Below, in pieces: positions 7,197 through 15,800 of a DNA stretch of 60,237 nucleotides (position 1 is its first letter; the number at the start of each line of letters is the position of its first letter). This DNA is from a virus. Made by a program: the position numbers and the translations under genes. The notes beneath the pieces are model-generated. The model was not told where the DNA came from. It saw only the letters and a program-made list of their open reading frames with translations, and ran no database searches. The stretch is from positions 1 through 60,237 of the IMG/VR virus record IMGVR_UViG_3300045303_000084; one strand, 5' to 3'.

Positions 7197-7585
7197 TGGT
7201 CGCCGTCTCGATCAAAATGACCGGCTATGTTCAGGTGCTCGACAAAGTCAAGTTGTTGGGCGCTGGCGCCGAGGCTGTGAACGGTCCGATTGCCTCGTTT
7301 GGCTCGCGTCTAAGTTACGCTCGGTTCATCGAGACGGGGCGTTCCAGCCGACCGCAAGTTCGCCGCGCCGGTCCCGCGCGGATGTTCGAGTTGGGCGTAG
7401 CCGAGGCGGCGAAGCAAGCGCCTGCCCTCCTGGCACCGGCTATCCCGCGAGGTCCCGCCGCTGTGGGAGCCGCAAAAAGGCGCATTCGAGACATTGGGCT
7501 AGAAAGGATTCGGGCACTTACTCCCGTACGTAGCGGGAAGCTTAGGGCAAGTGTCAGCGAGTTGAATCGGCCGGGAATTGGGTGA
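7196..7585 (+). CDS. Tail completion / minor tail protein, HK97 gp10-like
   Basis: 129 residues. It contains SRLSYARFIETGRSSRPQVR, close to the conserved region around (Y)A.yvE.Gt..rPa.pfl in HK97 gp10-like proteins. The C-terminal APVRSGKLRAS-like end here reads LTPVRSGKLRASVSEL, which is characteristic of the family. The protein would sit at the head-tail interface. The preceding gene is the head closure protein and the next late gene at 8366 is another completion protein, with an HNH cassette inserted between. Confidence 0.75.
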   Translation: MVAVSIKMTGYVQVLDKVKLLGAGAEAVNGPIASFGSRLSYARFIETGRSSRPQVRRAGPARMFELGVAEAAKQAPALLAPAIPRGPAAVGAAKRRIRDIGLERIRALTPVRSGKLRASVSELNRPGIG

Positions 7586-7590
7586 TGGCG

Positions 7591-8265
7591 TCACGTCCAT
7601 CCCTTGCCGGTCACGATCAGGGAGATCGTCGCTTGCGACACGTTGAACTGTGCAGCAAGAGCCTTCTGGGAGACGGTGCCGTTCGCGTACAGCGTACGGA
7701 TCAGGATGGCTTGATCGCGATTCAGTCGGGCGTGGGGCCGGCGGGTTCGTACATCTGGATCGGCAGTGTACCCACCGCCTCTACCGATCAGGCCACGCAT
7801 CTTGGCTGCCATGTCGGCCTGATTGGCAGCGATCGCTCCGAGCCAGAGATGACCGTGCCGTTCGTACTCGATGCCATTGACAACATAGACGCCGGTGTCG
7901 TCGTGACGGACGCATCGTCGCACATCGCAAGTATGGCCGACGATCAGCCCAAGTGGTGGCGTCAATCCAGTTGCACGATACCATGCGATGTGATGGGCGA
8001 GAACATCGCCGGCCCGATAGTCTGCGGGATTGGGCAAGACACCGTAACCCTTCGCTTGCGTCCTACCCGGCCAGAGACGGCATTCTCCGTCAACGATCAG
8101 ACTCTCCCAGACTGTTGGACCGCTCCATCGACCACGCCCGCGAGAGTCGAGATAGCAGGCGCGGTTGTGAAATCGACCACGGCCAATGCTGATCGCATAA
8201 GCGCTGGCGAGGAATCCATTCCCGCACCATTCGCAGACGCGGGGGATGGTACCCTTGTTGGGCAT
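7591..8265 (-). CDS. HNH homing endonuclease (HNH_3 type)
   Basis: 224 residues from ATG 8265, preceded by AGGGGGTG. An earlier GTG at 8274 is less likely. The N-terminus has a zinc knuckle (CEWCGNGF...CYL). Residues 110-165 carry the His-Me-finger core: IVGHTCDVRRCV, then GHLWLGAIAANQADM. The C-terminal 55 residues look like a resolvase-type helix-turn-helix (RLNRDQAILIRTLYANG, QKALAAQFNVSQATI). The gene lies antisense between two tail-completion genes with its own promoter. Its first 10 codons and leader are identical to those of the 11036-11683 gene. Confidence 0.85.
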   Translation of the reverse strand: MPNKGTIPRVCEWCGNGFLASAYAISIGRGRFHNRACYLDSRGRGRWSGPTVWESLIVDGECRLWPGRTQAKGYGVLPNPADYRAGDVLAHHIAWYRATGLTPPLGLIVGHTCDVRRCVRHDDTGVYVVNGIEYERHGHLWLGAIAANQADMAAKMRGLIGRGGGYTADPDVRTRRPHARLNRDQAILIRTLYANGTVSQKALAAQFNVSQATISLIVTGKGWT

Positions 8266-8344
8266 CAGGCTCACCCCCTGGTGTCAGGCCCCGGGTGTTG
8301 CAAGCACGCCGGGGTCACTTCGTGTCTAGATTTTACCATGCCTG
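8234..8344. repeat. 111-bp perfect direct repeat, copy 1
   Basis: Identical base for base to 11652-11762. It covers the first codons of the HNH gene, its ribosome site, leader hairpin (8289-8314), -10 box and a plus-strand ATG. Identity stops abruptly on both sides. Confidence 0.95.
8289..8335 (-). promoter_or_regulatory. Endonuclease leader: extended -10 box and hairpin
   Basis: Minus-strand TGG-TAAAAT (-10 at 8330-8335), an ACACGAAG block, a CCCCGG/CCGGGG stem with inner GTG/CAC pairing (8289-8314), CTGACACC, AGGGGGTG, then ATG 8265. Confidence 0.65.
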
Positions 8345-8365
8345 CGCATCTGGTCGGGGGCTCTG

Positions 8366-8827
8366 ATGTCTGGCTTTGACGTGGAAGCCGCACTCAATGG
8401 TCTGAAAGACCTTGTCAGCACGATTCCATCAATCGAGTCGTGTCAGATCGGCGCGCCCGAATCACTGTCGAACCGAATCAGCGCGTGGGTCGTCGTCGGC
8501 GATCCGGGGGAAATCGGATCGCGCGTTCAGGGGGTCTACGAGTTAGACCTGTCGCTGATCGTGTTTTTTGCATATGTCGTGGAAGGCCAGGAATCCGCCA
8601 GCGAAGCACAGTTGGGGGATTACATCACCGAACTCGTCCGACGATTGATCAAAAACCGAGCCGGCGCCGTCGACGGAGTCAGCAGAAACCTCAACGGTTC
8701 GGTAGACATTCTCGGCCTGCCTCAAGCAGCAGCAGGACCGGCGGATTACGCGGTCTATGCCGGCGCCGAGGGGAGGACATATCCTGTCGGCGTCAGAGTC
8801 GTGCAGCGCGAAAACCTTGGAGTCTAG
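8366..8827 (+). CDS. Tail terminator / neck completion protein
   Basis: 153 residues from ATG 8366. Mixed alpha-beta, with an N-terminal helix (VEAALNGLKDLVSTI), a central YELDLSLIVFFAYVVEGQ strand pair and C-terminal GRTYPVGVRVVQRE. Length, fold pattern and position before the tail tube gene fit the tail-terminator (gpU-like) ring protein. No diagnostic motif. The start follows a CGGGGG site. An ATG supplied by the HNH cassette at 8338 is out of frame. Confidence 0.55.
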   Translation: MSGFDVEAALNGLKDLVSTIPSIESCQIGAPESLSNRISAWVVVGDPGEIGSRVQGVYELDLSLIVFFAYVVEGQESASEAQLGDYITELVRRLIKNRAGAVDGVSRNLNGSVDILGLPQAAAGPADYAVYAGAEGRTYPVGVRVVQRENLGV

Positions 8828-8836
8828 GAGGACATC

Positions 8837-9145
8837 ATGCCCCGCGAGAAGTTGATGGCGAACTACCTTGGCGAGATGGGCGAGCATTACATGGGCATCC
8901 CCGCCTGTGACCTGTACGAAACGCAGTGGAACGCGCTCTCCGACGAGCAGAAGGCGCTCGTTGGCGAGTCGGCGTTCTACCGCGTCCGTCCGGCCGCTGA
9001 GGAGGACGTAGAGGCCGCTGCCAAGCACGTCGAGAAGGCTGAGCCGGTCAACCCGATGGCTGAGCAGGCCAAGGCTGAGATGCCGGCGCCGCCTGCGCCG
9101 AAGGACGAGCCGAAGCCGGCGCCGAAGGCCGAGGCGAAGAAGTAA
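8837..9145 (+). CDS. Small tail-region protein with Lys/Pro/Ala tail
   Basis: 102 residues behind AGGAGG. Residues 1-50 look like a small folded region (NYLGEMGEHYMGIPACDL). Residues 60-102 are a low-complexity Ala-Pro-Lys-Glu tail. Function not recognised. The stop overlaps the next ATG. Confidence 0.55.
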   Translation: MPREKLMANYLGEMGEHYMGIPACDLYETQWNALSDEQKALVGESAFYRVRPAAEEDVEAAAKHVEKAEPVNPMAEQAKAEMPAPPAPKDEPKPAPKAEAKK

Positions 9146-9378
9146 TGCAGACGATCAACCCCGATCTGTGTACGACGTGCGCTCAATGTGGGCTCGCGCT
9201 TCCTGACGGGTGGCGCGGCCTTGTCGTGTCGCTCGCAGGCGCCCCCGAAGCCCCGTTGTGCTCTGATGACTGCGCCGAACAGATGCTCCGAGGGCATGGC
9301 GCCGCTACGTGGTGGCCTGACGGTCGGATATTCATGTTTTCGCCGTCCAAAGGCATCCGCGAGGAAGTCTTCGCCTGA
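9145..9378 (+). CDS. Small zinc-ribbon protein
   Basis: 77 residues. CTTCAQCGLALP (residues 9-20) and CSDDC (about 40-44) give a CxxC...CxxxC zinc site. Such mini-proteins recur across this genome. Function unknown. Confidence 0.6.
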   Translation: MQTINPDLCTTCAQCGLALPDGWRGLVVSLAGAPEAPLCSDDCAEQMLRGHGAATWWPDGRIFMFSPSKGIREEVFA

Positions 9379-9554
9379 TGCCAGTGCAGGAGCACCGCCG
9401 CGTCATCAACCAGCAGGGTATACTTGTCCCTGAGCACGACCGCGTGTTCGCTGAGATGTTGCGGCGACTCCTGCTTAAAGCGGTGGCAATGGTCGAAGAT
9501 CGGTACGGGCTCGAACGGGTCAACCTCACCCGTACCTCGAAGACGCTTCGATAA
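9378..9554 (+). CDS. 58-residue basic protein, unknown
   Basis: ATG 9378 overlaps the previous stop (ATGA). The product is helical and basic in its C-terminal half (FAEMLRRLLLKAVAMVEDRY). Its coupling to the zinc-ribbon gene supports reality. No function recognised. Confidence 0.5.
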   Translation: MPVQEHRRVINQQGILVPEHDRVFAEMLRRLLLKAVAMVEDRYGLERVNLTRTSKTLR

Positions 9555-9625
9555 CTGCATAGGCCACTACTCCCGATCACCGGGGGTACCGCCCGAACCC
9601 GTGAGTCACGCGCCCAACAGCGCCC

Positions 9626-9643
9626 GCTCGCTAACAAGCGAGC
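9626..9643 (+). promoter_or_regulatory. Hairpin just before the tail tube start
   Basis: GCTCGCT-AACA-AGCGAGC forms a 7-bp stem ending 6 bases before ATG 9650. It covers the place of the ribosome-binding site, which is otherwise weak. It may regulate or protect the tube mRNA. Bases 9555-9625 show no gene. Confidence 0.45.
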
Positions 9644-9649
9644 GTCGCT

Positions 9650-10981
9650 ATGGCCGCGAACGATCAAGGGCAGCTCTGGTCGGGCACACTTCAGATCGGC
9701 AAAGAGACGGTGGCCGGAACCGCCGTCGCCGCAACGCGGAAGCTCTACACCCGTGAGCCCGCGCTGACGGTTGAGCGCGATCCGCGCGTACACCGCTTCG
9801 CCACCACAACCCGCGACAACGTCCGCGCCTACACCAATGGCCCGGTCATGGCCGGCGGTTCGCTCTCGATGCCGATGAGCGCGGACGAAATCATCGAGAT
9901 GCTGCTGATTGGCGTTCAGGGGTCGGTCACGCCGACCACGCCAGCGGGTGACACGCTGGGACGGCTGTGGACGTTCAAGCCGGCCGGCGCCCTCGACTCG
10001 GCCACGCTCGAATGGGCAGATGGCGCGCGAACGTGGGTCGGTCCCGGTTTCAAGGGTAACTCGCTCACGATCACGGGTGCTGCCAACGAGGCGAATGACC
10101 TGTCCATTGATCTGTTCGGCAACGATGTCGTAGCAGGCTCACTGACGGGCGCGCTCTCCGAACGGGTGCCGACGTTCTTTGAGGGCTGGCAGACGCGGAT
10201 GTACATCGATCCGTTCACGGGCACGCCGGGGACGACCCCGATTCCGGGCGTTCTGCGCAACTGGACCGTCACGATCAACAACAACCTGGCGCGCGTCTAC
10301 ACCGCCGACCTCACGCTGGCGGCGAACCGCATCACGTCTGGCGAGTTGGACATGACGGCGCAGTTGACCTTTGACGCCTACCAGTCGCGCTCGTTGACCG
10401 AGTTCAACAACTGGGCGGCTGGCACACAGCGGATGGTCCGTCTTGAATTCATGGGGCCGGCTGACGAGATCGAGGCCGGTGCCAACGAGGTGCAGACCCT
10501 CACCGCGACTGGCACCCCGACCGGCGGATCGGCCACCGTCAACATTCTCGGCCAGGATGCCGTGATCGTGTTCAACAGCACGAATGCCCAGGCCCAGACA
10601 TCGATCAATGCGGCGCTTGCCGTGCTCGGGACCGGGCATACCGTCACCGTGACGGGTGGCCCCTGGCCGGGTACTGCGCTGACGGTCACGTTCACCGGCA
10701 GTCAGGTCAGCGGACGTGACATCGCGCAGGCGACGCTGACCACCAACGCCTTTACTGGCGGCACCACACCGGGCGTCACGTTCGGCACGACCACGCCAGG
10801 GCGCAACGGTCGCAAGTACGTGGCGATCGACTTGCCCGGCGCGTGGACTGCCGTGAACCTCGGCGGCTCGGCGGATGGTGTGCGGACGTACGAATTTTCC
10901 CTGCAACCAATTTATCAGACCACGCTGGCGTCAATGGGGCAGATCCTCTGCCACAACGCGCGGACGACGGCGTACGCCTAA
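9650..10981 (+). CDS. Major tail (tube) protein with inserted domain
   Basis: 443 residues from ATG 9650, followed by a strong terminator as for an abundant virion protein. Residues 1-285 and 375-443 look like a siphovirus tube protein (GKETVAGTAVAATRKLYTRE at the N-terminus; LPGAWTAVNLGGSADGVRTY near the C-terminus). Residues about 287-372 are a separate Thr/Gly-rich beta domain (NEVQTLTATGTPTGG to FTGGTTPGV) that would decorate the outside of the tube. Gene order before the tail chaperones supports the call. Confidence 0.75.
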   Translation: MAANDQGQLWSGTLQIGKETVAGTAVAATRKLYTREPALTVERDPRVHRFATTTRDNVRAYTNGPVMAGGSLSMPMSADEIIEMLLIGVQGSVTPTTPAGDTLGRLWTFKPAGALDSATLEWADGARTWVGPGFKGNSLTITGAANEANDLSIDLFGNDVVAGSLTGALSERVPTFFEGWQTRMYIDPFTGTPGTTPIPGVLRNWTVTINNNLARVYTADLTLAANRITSGELDMTAQLTFDAYQSRSLTEFNNWAAGTQRMVRLEFMGPADEIEAGANEVQTLTATGTPTGGSATVNILGQDAVIVFNSTNAQAQTSINAALAVLGTGHTVTVTGGPWPGTALTVTFTGSQVSGRDIAQATLTTNAFTGGTTPGVTFGTTTPGRNGRKYVAIDLPGAWTAVNLGGSADGVRTYEFSLQPIYQTTLASMGQILCHNARTTAYA

Positions 10982-10987
10982 GCATTC

Positions 10988-11016
10988 GGCCCGGGGTCAC
11001 TGACCCCGGGCCTTTC
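10988..11016 (+). terminator. Rho-independent terminator after the tail tube gene
   Basis: GGCCCGGGGTC (10988-10998), loop ACT, exact complement (11002-11012), then TTTCT. An 11-bp perfect stem 7 bases past the stop codon. Confidence 0.85.
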
Positions 11017-11029
11017 TCGGAGGCTCAGC

Positions 11030-11050
11030 GTGACATCAATCGACAGCAAA
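11030..11050 (+). pseudogene. Abandoned start of the tail chaperone gene
   Basis: GTG 11030 with GGAGG 6 bases upstream reads (V/M)TSIDS and then enters the antisense strand of the HNH gene. The working start at 11783 reads MSIDIG. The match is short, but placement directly after the tube terminator is where the chaperone start should be. Confidence 0.35.
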
Positions 11051-11683
11051 GGGCAGCAGTCGTTCCCGCGCGGCGCGGGCGACTTCGGCGGCCTCATGCT
11101 CCGATGCGAACACGCCGAGGTAGTGATTGACTCCCGCACTCTTGACGTACGCCATCCATTTCTGAGTCTTCTTGTGCCACGACACGCCACGGTGCGCAGA
11201 CGACGTGGCGTGGTAACTAGGTTTGTTCTGCGCGTTAGCACCTGTCGCCTTCCTATGAACACGCAGATTCGTTCGGCGGCAGTTCAGACGGTTCCGATCG
11301 ATATGGTCGACCTCCATCCCGTCGCCTTCGGTCAGTCCACAGAGATACCGATGCAGACGGATGCGGTGGTCGCGCCCGTCAATGCGTTTTGTCATGACCG
11401 CGTATCCCTTGCTCAGATGCCAGCGGTACTGACCAACGTCCTCGACGTCGTCGGCATCCACGATAGCGTTCGCGCGGACCATCCCGTGGCGATCGAAAAG
11501 CGGTACGTAGGCCGTGGTGCCATCGGCACTCAGGAGGGCACCGGACGGTGGACGACGATGAGCAAGGCTACGGCAAACGTTGGAGCAGTACAGCGCGCGT
11601 CCAACGTTGACTTGCCCGACCAGTGCCAAGAAATCGGCACCGCATTGCTGACAGACGCGGGGGATGGTACCCTTGTTGGGCAT
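11036..11683 (-). CDS. HNH-AP2 homing endonuclease
   Basis: 215 residues from ATG 11683, with the same AGGGGGTG site as the 8265 gene. Zinc knuckle at residues 10-38 (CQQCGADF...YCSNVC). The HNH core is at about 110-140 (EVDHIDRNRLNCRRTNLR, a textbook DH...N...N motif). An AP2-like DNA-binding region follows at 155-205 (HRGVSWHKKTQKWMAYV, HYLGVFASEHEAAEV). The gene is antisense between the tail tube and tail chaperone genes. Its start and leader are identical to the other HNH gene, but the catalytic part is from a different subfamily. Confidence 0.9.
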   Translation of the reverse strand: MPNKGTIPRVCQQCGADFLALVGQVNVGRALYCSNVCRSLAHRRPPSGALLSADGTTAYVPLFDRHGMVRANAIVDADDVEDVGQYRWHLSKGYAVMTKRIDGRDHRIRLHRYLCGLTEGDGMEVDHIDRNRLNCRRTNLRVHRKATGANAQNKPSYHATSSAHRGVSWHKKTQKWMAYVKSAGVNHYLGVFASEHEAAEVARAARERLLPFAVD

Positions 11684-11762
11684 CAGGCTCACCCCCTGGT
11701 GTCAGGCCCCGGGTGTTGCAAGCACGCCGGGGTCACTTCGTGTCTAGATTTTACCATGCCTG
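11652..11762. repeat. 111-bp perfect direct repeat, copy 2
   Basis: Identical to 8234-8344. It includes the leader hairpin and the -10 box of the HNH-AP2 gene (TAAAAT at 11748-11753, minus strand) and an ATG at 11757 that is in frame with the tail chaperone. Confidence 0.95.
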
Positions 11763-11782
11763 ACCAGATCAGAGAGGACGCC

Positions 11783-12226
11783 ATGAGCATAGATATTGGC
11801 CCCCCGGGGTATCAGCGAGCGAATGGAACTGCGGTGCCATCAGACGTGTCCGACCCACGCGGAAAACGCATAGCTAATAGGTGCCCCTGGCTCGATCTGC
11901 CGGAGCCGTTCGACAACCTGCGCGTCCGTTGTTGGCTTGACTATCCGCAGGACATCGCGGAGATGCTGACGGCCGAACCGGACGAGACGCCGGAGCAGGC
12001 GTCTGCACGGGTGATGGAGTTCCTGAAGGGGGTCATCCTGCAGCACGACGGCTGGGAGGCTGACGACAACGAGGGGCCGCTCCAGCAGCCCGATACTGAT
12101 GACTTTTGGCGACGCATCCCGACGCCGCTCGGCCGTGCGATCTCGGAGCGGTTCTTCGAGGAGTTGCAGGGAAACGCATCCCGCGCCTCACGCCGCAGGA
12201 AGTTCAAGACCTCTCGACGGCGCTGA
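11783..12226 (+). CDS. Tail assembly chaperone (upstream frame)
   Basis: 147 residues from ATG 11783, with AGAGAGGA 4-5 bases upstream. An in-frame ATG at 11757, supplied by the HNH cassette, could add 9 residues. Position between tube and tape measure, size, and the frameshift signal near its end identify it as the gpG-like chaperone that coats the tape measure protein during tail assembly and is absent from the virion. The acidic central region (DETPEQASARVMEFLKG) is helical. Confidence 0.8.
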   Translation: MSIDIGPPGYQRANGTAVPSDVSDPRGKRIANRCPWLDLPEPFDNLRVRCWLDYPQDIAEMLTAEPDETPEQASARVMEFLKGVILQHDGWEADDNEGPLQQPDTDDFWRRIPTPLGRAISERFFEELQGNASRASRRRKFKTSRRR

Positions 12227-12408
12227 AGGCGCGGGATAGCAGGAGTTTCAAACCACCGTGGCCTTGGATCAAGCGGCAGATCGCGCAGCGCTGGAACTGT
12301 CCGCCGATGGCGGTCGATGCCGCGCCGTGGTTCGAAGTCGCCAACGAGTTGGACTTCATGAATCTGGAGGCCGAGGTGGCGCGGTGGAAGCAGGACAACG
12401 GGCGCTAA
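11783..12408 (+). CDS. Tail assembly chaperone, -1 frameshift product (gpGT-like)
   Basis: A ribosome slipping back one base at GGGAAAC (12169-12175) leaves the 147-residue frame after residue 131 and adds 77 residues read to the stop at 12408, making about 208 residues. The added part (RIPRLTPQEVQDLSTALKAR... to WKQDNGR) has no good start of its own. Most long-tailed phages make a long and a short chaperone this way at a fixed ratio. The arrangement here is fully consistent with that. Confidence 0.8.
12169..12237 (+). promoter_or_regulatory. Programmed -1 frameshift signal
   Basis: The slippery heptamer G-GGA-AAC is in the correct phase. It is followed after 2 bases by an 11-bp perfect stem: ATCCCGCGCCT (12178-12188) with AGGCGCGGGAT (12227-12237). 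An inner CGCCG/CGGCG pair may extend it. The zero-frame stop (12224-12226) lies at the edge of this structure. Confidence 0.85.
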
Positions 12409-12815
12409 ACCCGCTTGAGACGGTAGAAGCCGACGAACTGGCCGTATGGGTCGACGGTGATGACCTGCACGAAACCCGGCTCTGCTGGTTTGATGCCGAG
12501 GGTGTAGGCGTTGTCCAGGTAGCCGACAGCCGCATCAGGTTTGGACCCACTGGCGATGACGCCGCCGCCCGGCAGTCGATCAGCGACCGTGTACAGCGCC
12601 AGGTGCCGGCCGTAGGCGTTGTCCCACAGCAGCGTGGTGCCACCACACGGGTAGACCTGCACGCGCATCGGGCCGTCCGTGCCGATGTAGATCCCAGCCA
12701 TGTCCTCGGTGTTGAGCAGTCCGGGCGCACACGGGGCGGGTTGAGCGTGGGCGGCTCCCGGAGTCAGTGTCAGCAGAACGGCCACCACAAGCGCACCAGC
12801 GGCGATTTTCAGCAT
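12405..12815 (-). CDS. Secreted protein on the opposite strand (moron-like)
   Basis: 136 residues from ATG 12815 behind a GGGAGGAGGAGAG site. The N-terminus is a clear signal peptide (LKIAAGALVVAVLLTL, cleavage near AHAQP). The mature part of about 110 residues has two Cys, many Gly and a DPYGQFVGFYRLKRV end. The family is not recognised. It is the only non-endonuclease gene running against the tail operon and overlaps the chaperone stop tail to tail by 4 bp. A weak TAGAAT -10 box lies upstream. This layout suggests a gene expressed from the prophage and acting outside the cell. Confidence 0.65.
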   Translation of the reverse strand: MLKIAAGALVVAVLLTLTPGAAHAQPAPCAPGLLNTEDMAGIYIGTDGPMRVQVYPCGGTTLLWDNAYGRHLALYTVADRLPGGGVIASGSKPDAAVGYLDNAYTLGIKPAEPGFVQVITVDPYGQFVGFYRLKRV

Positions 12816-12870
12816 GTCTCTCTCCTCCTCCCAGGAATGACGCTCCATTCTACAGAAATGGTTCCGTCCT

Positions 12871-15800
12871 GTGGCTGACGTTGCCGCGCTGACCGTCTCC
12901 ATTCTCGGGACGCAGACCGTTACGCCGGCCGCGAATGCCGCCGTCAGCGCGCTCGGGAGCGTGGAATCGGCTGCCAGCCGTGTTGGCGCCAGCATGGTCA
13001 ACGTAGCCGCGAATATCGCGAAAGTGACAGCGGCGACAGTGGCGCTCGGCGCCGGCGCGGCGGCGGCCGGGCTTGGCAATGCGGTCAAGGTGGCTGCTGA
13101 CTTCGAGTCTCAGCTCTCAGCTATTGCCGCCGTCTCCAGTAAGGCCGAGGTCGCGGCGGTCGGCGGCATGAAGGCGATGTCCGATGTCGCGCTGCAACTC
13201 GGCAAGGATACGGCCTTCAGTGCGACACAAGCGGCGGCCGGCATGGAAGAGATGGTCAAGGCCGGCGTGTCGTTGACCGATGTCATGGGCGGTGGCGCCA
13301 AGGCGGCGCTCGACCTGGCGGCGGCCGGCGCGCTCGAAGTGTCGGAGGCTGCGACGATCGCCTCCAACGCCATGAACGCCTTTGCGCTGTCCGGTAAGGA
13401 TCTGCCGGCCATCGCGGACACCCTCGCCAACGCTGCCAACGCCAGCGCGACCGATGTCCATCAGCTTGGACTCGGCCTCGCCTCGGTCGGCGCCGTTGCG
13501 CACACGGTCGGCCTCTCCTTCGAGGACACGACGACGGCCATTGCCGAGTTCGCGCAGATGGGCCTCAAGGGCAGCGACGCGGGTACGTCATTCAAAACGA
13601 TGCTGCTGAAACTATCCGGCGACGGCAAGCCGGCGATCTCGATGATGAAAGAGCTGGGCATCATTACGGCGGATGGCGCTAACCAGTTTTTCGATGCAGA
13701 GGGCAAGGTCAAGAGCTTCGCGGAGATATCCGGCGTTCTTCAGACCGCGATGAAGGGGCTGACCAAAGAGCAGCAGATCAACGCGCTTCAGACGATGTTC
13801 GGCACCGATGCGATCCGCGCCGCCGCCATCGCGGCTGAGAAGGGTGCCGAGGGCGCCAACGCGCTGACGCAAGCGCAGAAGGAAGTCGGTGGTGCGGCAG
13901 CGGTCGCCAAGGAGCGGCTGAACAACCTCAAGGGCGCAATGGAAGCCCTCGGCGGCTCCTGGGAAGTCATCCGGATCAAGATCGGCACACCGTTCCTCCC
14001 GATCTTGACGAAAGGCGTGCAGGCACTCACGAAAGCGCTGAACGACGCCGAGCCGACCATCAGCGCTTTTGCCGAGAAGATGGCGGCCGGCCTGGATGCG
14101 CTGATCGCACGGGCAACAACGGCCGCGCCGCGATTGATGGCCTTCGGCGCCGGCCTCGTGACGTTCGGCCGTAACGTCGTGACACTGGCTCAGGCACAAC
14201 TCCCGCGCCTGCTCGATGCTTTCGAGAAACTACGCGGGTTCGTGATGGATGGTGGCCTCGCGTCAGGCGCCGGCGGACTTGTCGGAGGATTGGTCGGCGC
14301 GTTCAAGGATATCGAGCCCGTCGTGATGTCGGTCGGCAAACAGATCGTCACGAACATCACCGAAACCTTCAACTTCCTGACGACGCGCGTTATCCCGCCG
14401 CTCGTTAGCATCATCCAGCAAGTCGGGACCGTACTGGAGCGGACGCTCCTGCCGGCTGCCGCTGCGACTGGCGCTACGATGCGCGGCATCTTCGGAGACA
14501 CGCTCGACTGGCTCGCCAAGACCGTGATGCCGCCGTTTCTCAGCATCGTGGAGCAGACGGCGAACTTCTGGACCCAGGTCATGTTGCCGACGATACCGTC
14601 CGTGGCGCAGGCGCTCCGGACGACGTTGGGCGAAACGGTGCAATGGTTGGCGACGGATGTCTGGCCGAAGCTCCGTGTGGCAGCCGAAGCGGCATGGACG
14701 TTCATCAGCGGGACCATCGTGCCGGCCATCCCTGGACTTGTGCGGCAGCTCCGCGACCTTCTCGGTGGCGCGCTCACGTGGCTTGCGGAAACAGGCTGGC
14801 CGGCGCTCGTGAAGGGCGCCACGGCCGCGTGGACGTTCCTCCAGGATAACGTGATCCCCGTTGTCCGCGACACCTATGACTGGCTGAAGGTCAAGCTGCC
14901 AGAAGCCATCAACACGGTGGTATCGACCTTCGAGACGATCAAGGGCAAGGTCGGCCCGATCGTTGAGGCAGCACTGAATGGCGACATCGCGGGCGCGATC
15001 AAGAATCTCGGTACGGCGTTCGCGGAGTTTGCGACGCTGGCGATGGGTTGGCTGGGCGAGCAGGTTTCACAGATCAAGTGGGATCAGGTCTGGGCGCAGG
15101 CCGTCGATGTGGCAACTGCGCTCGGCACCTACCTACTCGGTCTAGCCGTTGACTTCGCAACGTGGCTCGGGGAGCAGGTTAGCAAGATTCCGTGGGCGTC
15201 TGTCTGGCAGCGTGTGGTAGACGCGGCGGCGGCGCTCGCGCGGTATCTCTCCCTGCAAGCCGTGGACTTCGCGACATGGCTGGGCGCGGAGGTTGCGAAG
15301 ATCCCGTGGCCGACCGTCTGGGCGAACGTCAAGCTAACCGCGCAGCAGGTTGTGGATGCGGTAGCGGCTGCCGCATCGGGCCTCGACGCGGCATTGACAA
15401 CCTGGCTTCAGAAGCAGATTGAAACGATCAACTGGAAGGGGCTTGGTGATTCTACCGGGCAATTCCTGGGCGCTATGTTCGTCGGCGCGGTTACGGGTGG
15501 CGACGGCGGGGGACTGAAGCCGGAGACGGTCCGCAAGGCGCTCTATGACTTCTTCGTCGGGGTGTTCGCAGGGTTGTGGGAATCGCTGAAGGCGCCGATC
15601 CAAAAGGGATTCATGGATCTGCTCAATAGCCTGACGCCGACCCGTCCGTCATGGTGGCCGACTGCCGTACCGTGGCCGTTCGGTCCACAGGCGGGCAGTG
15701 GGCAGCAGTTCCCGGTTGGCGCGGGGGCGGCTTCACCCGGAGGACAGCCGGGTGCCCCTGGGCGGTCGACGGCATCACCGTTGTCGATGCAGACCGGCGC

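Noticed and set aside
8440-10906. Several long minus-strand frames over tail genes (for example 9332-9793, 10139-10906)
   Set aside because: They are antisense shadows of real plus-strand genes, with Arg/Pro/Gly-rich composition and no ribosome sites.
7591-11683. IscB/HEARO-type (IS200/IS605-linked) HNH proteins with an omega RNA
   Set aside because: The proteins lack a RuvC-like domain split and the bridge helix, and are only 176-265 residues. The leader hairpins are far smaller than a HEARO RNA.
11030-12226. A single 398-residue plus-strand reading frame through the HNH-AP2 gene into the tail chaperone
   Set aside because: The first 245 residues are the antisense of a clear HNH-AP2 coding region. 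In GC-rich codon usage the antisense frame is often open. Only the part from 11783 (or 11757) is accepted as protein.
12405-13088. 227-residue minus-strand frame extending into the tape measure gene
   Set aside because: The extra N-terminal part is antisense of tape measure coding. ATG 12815 has an excellent ribosome site and begins a proper signal peptide.
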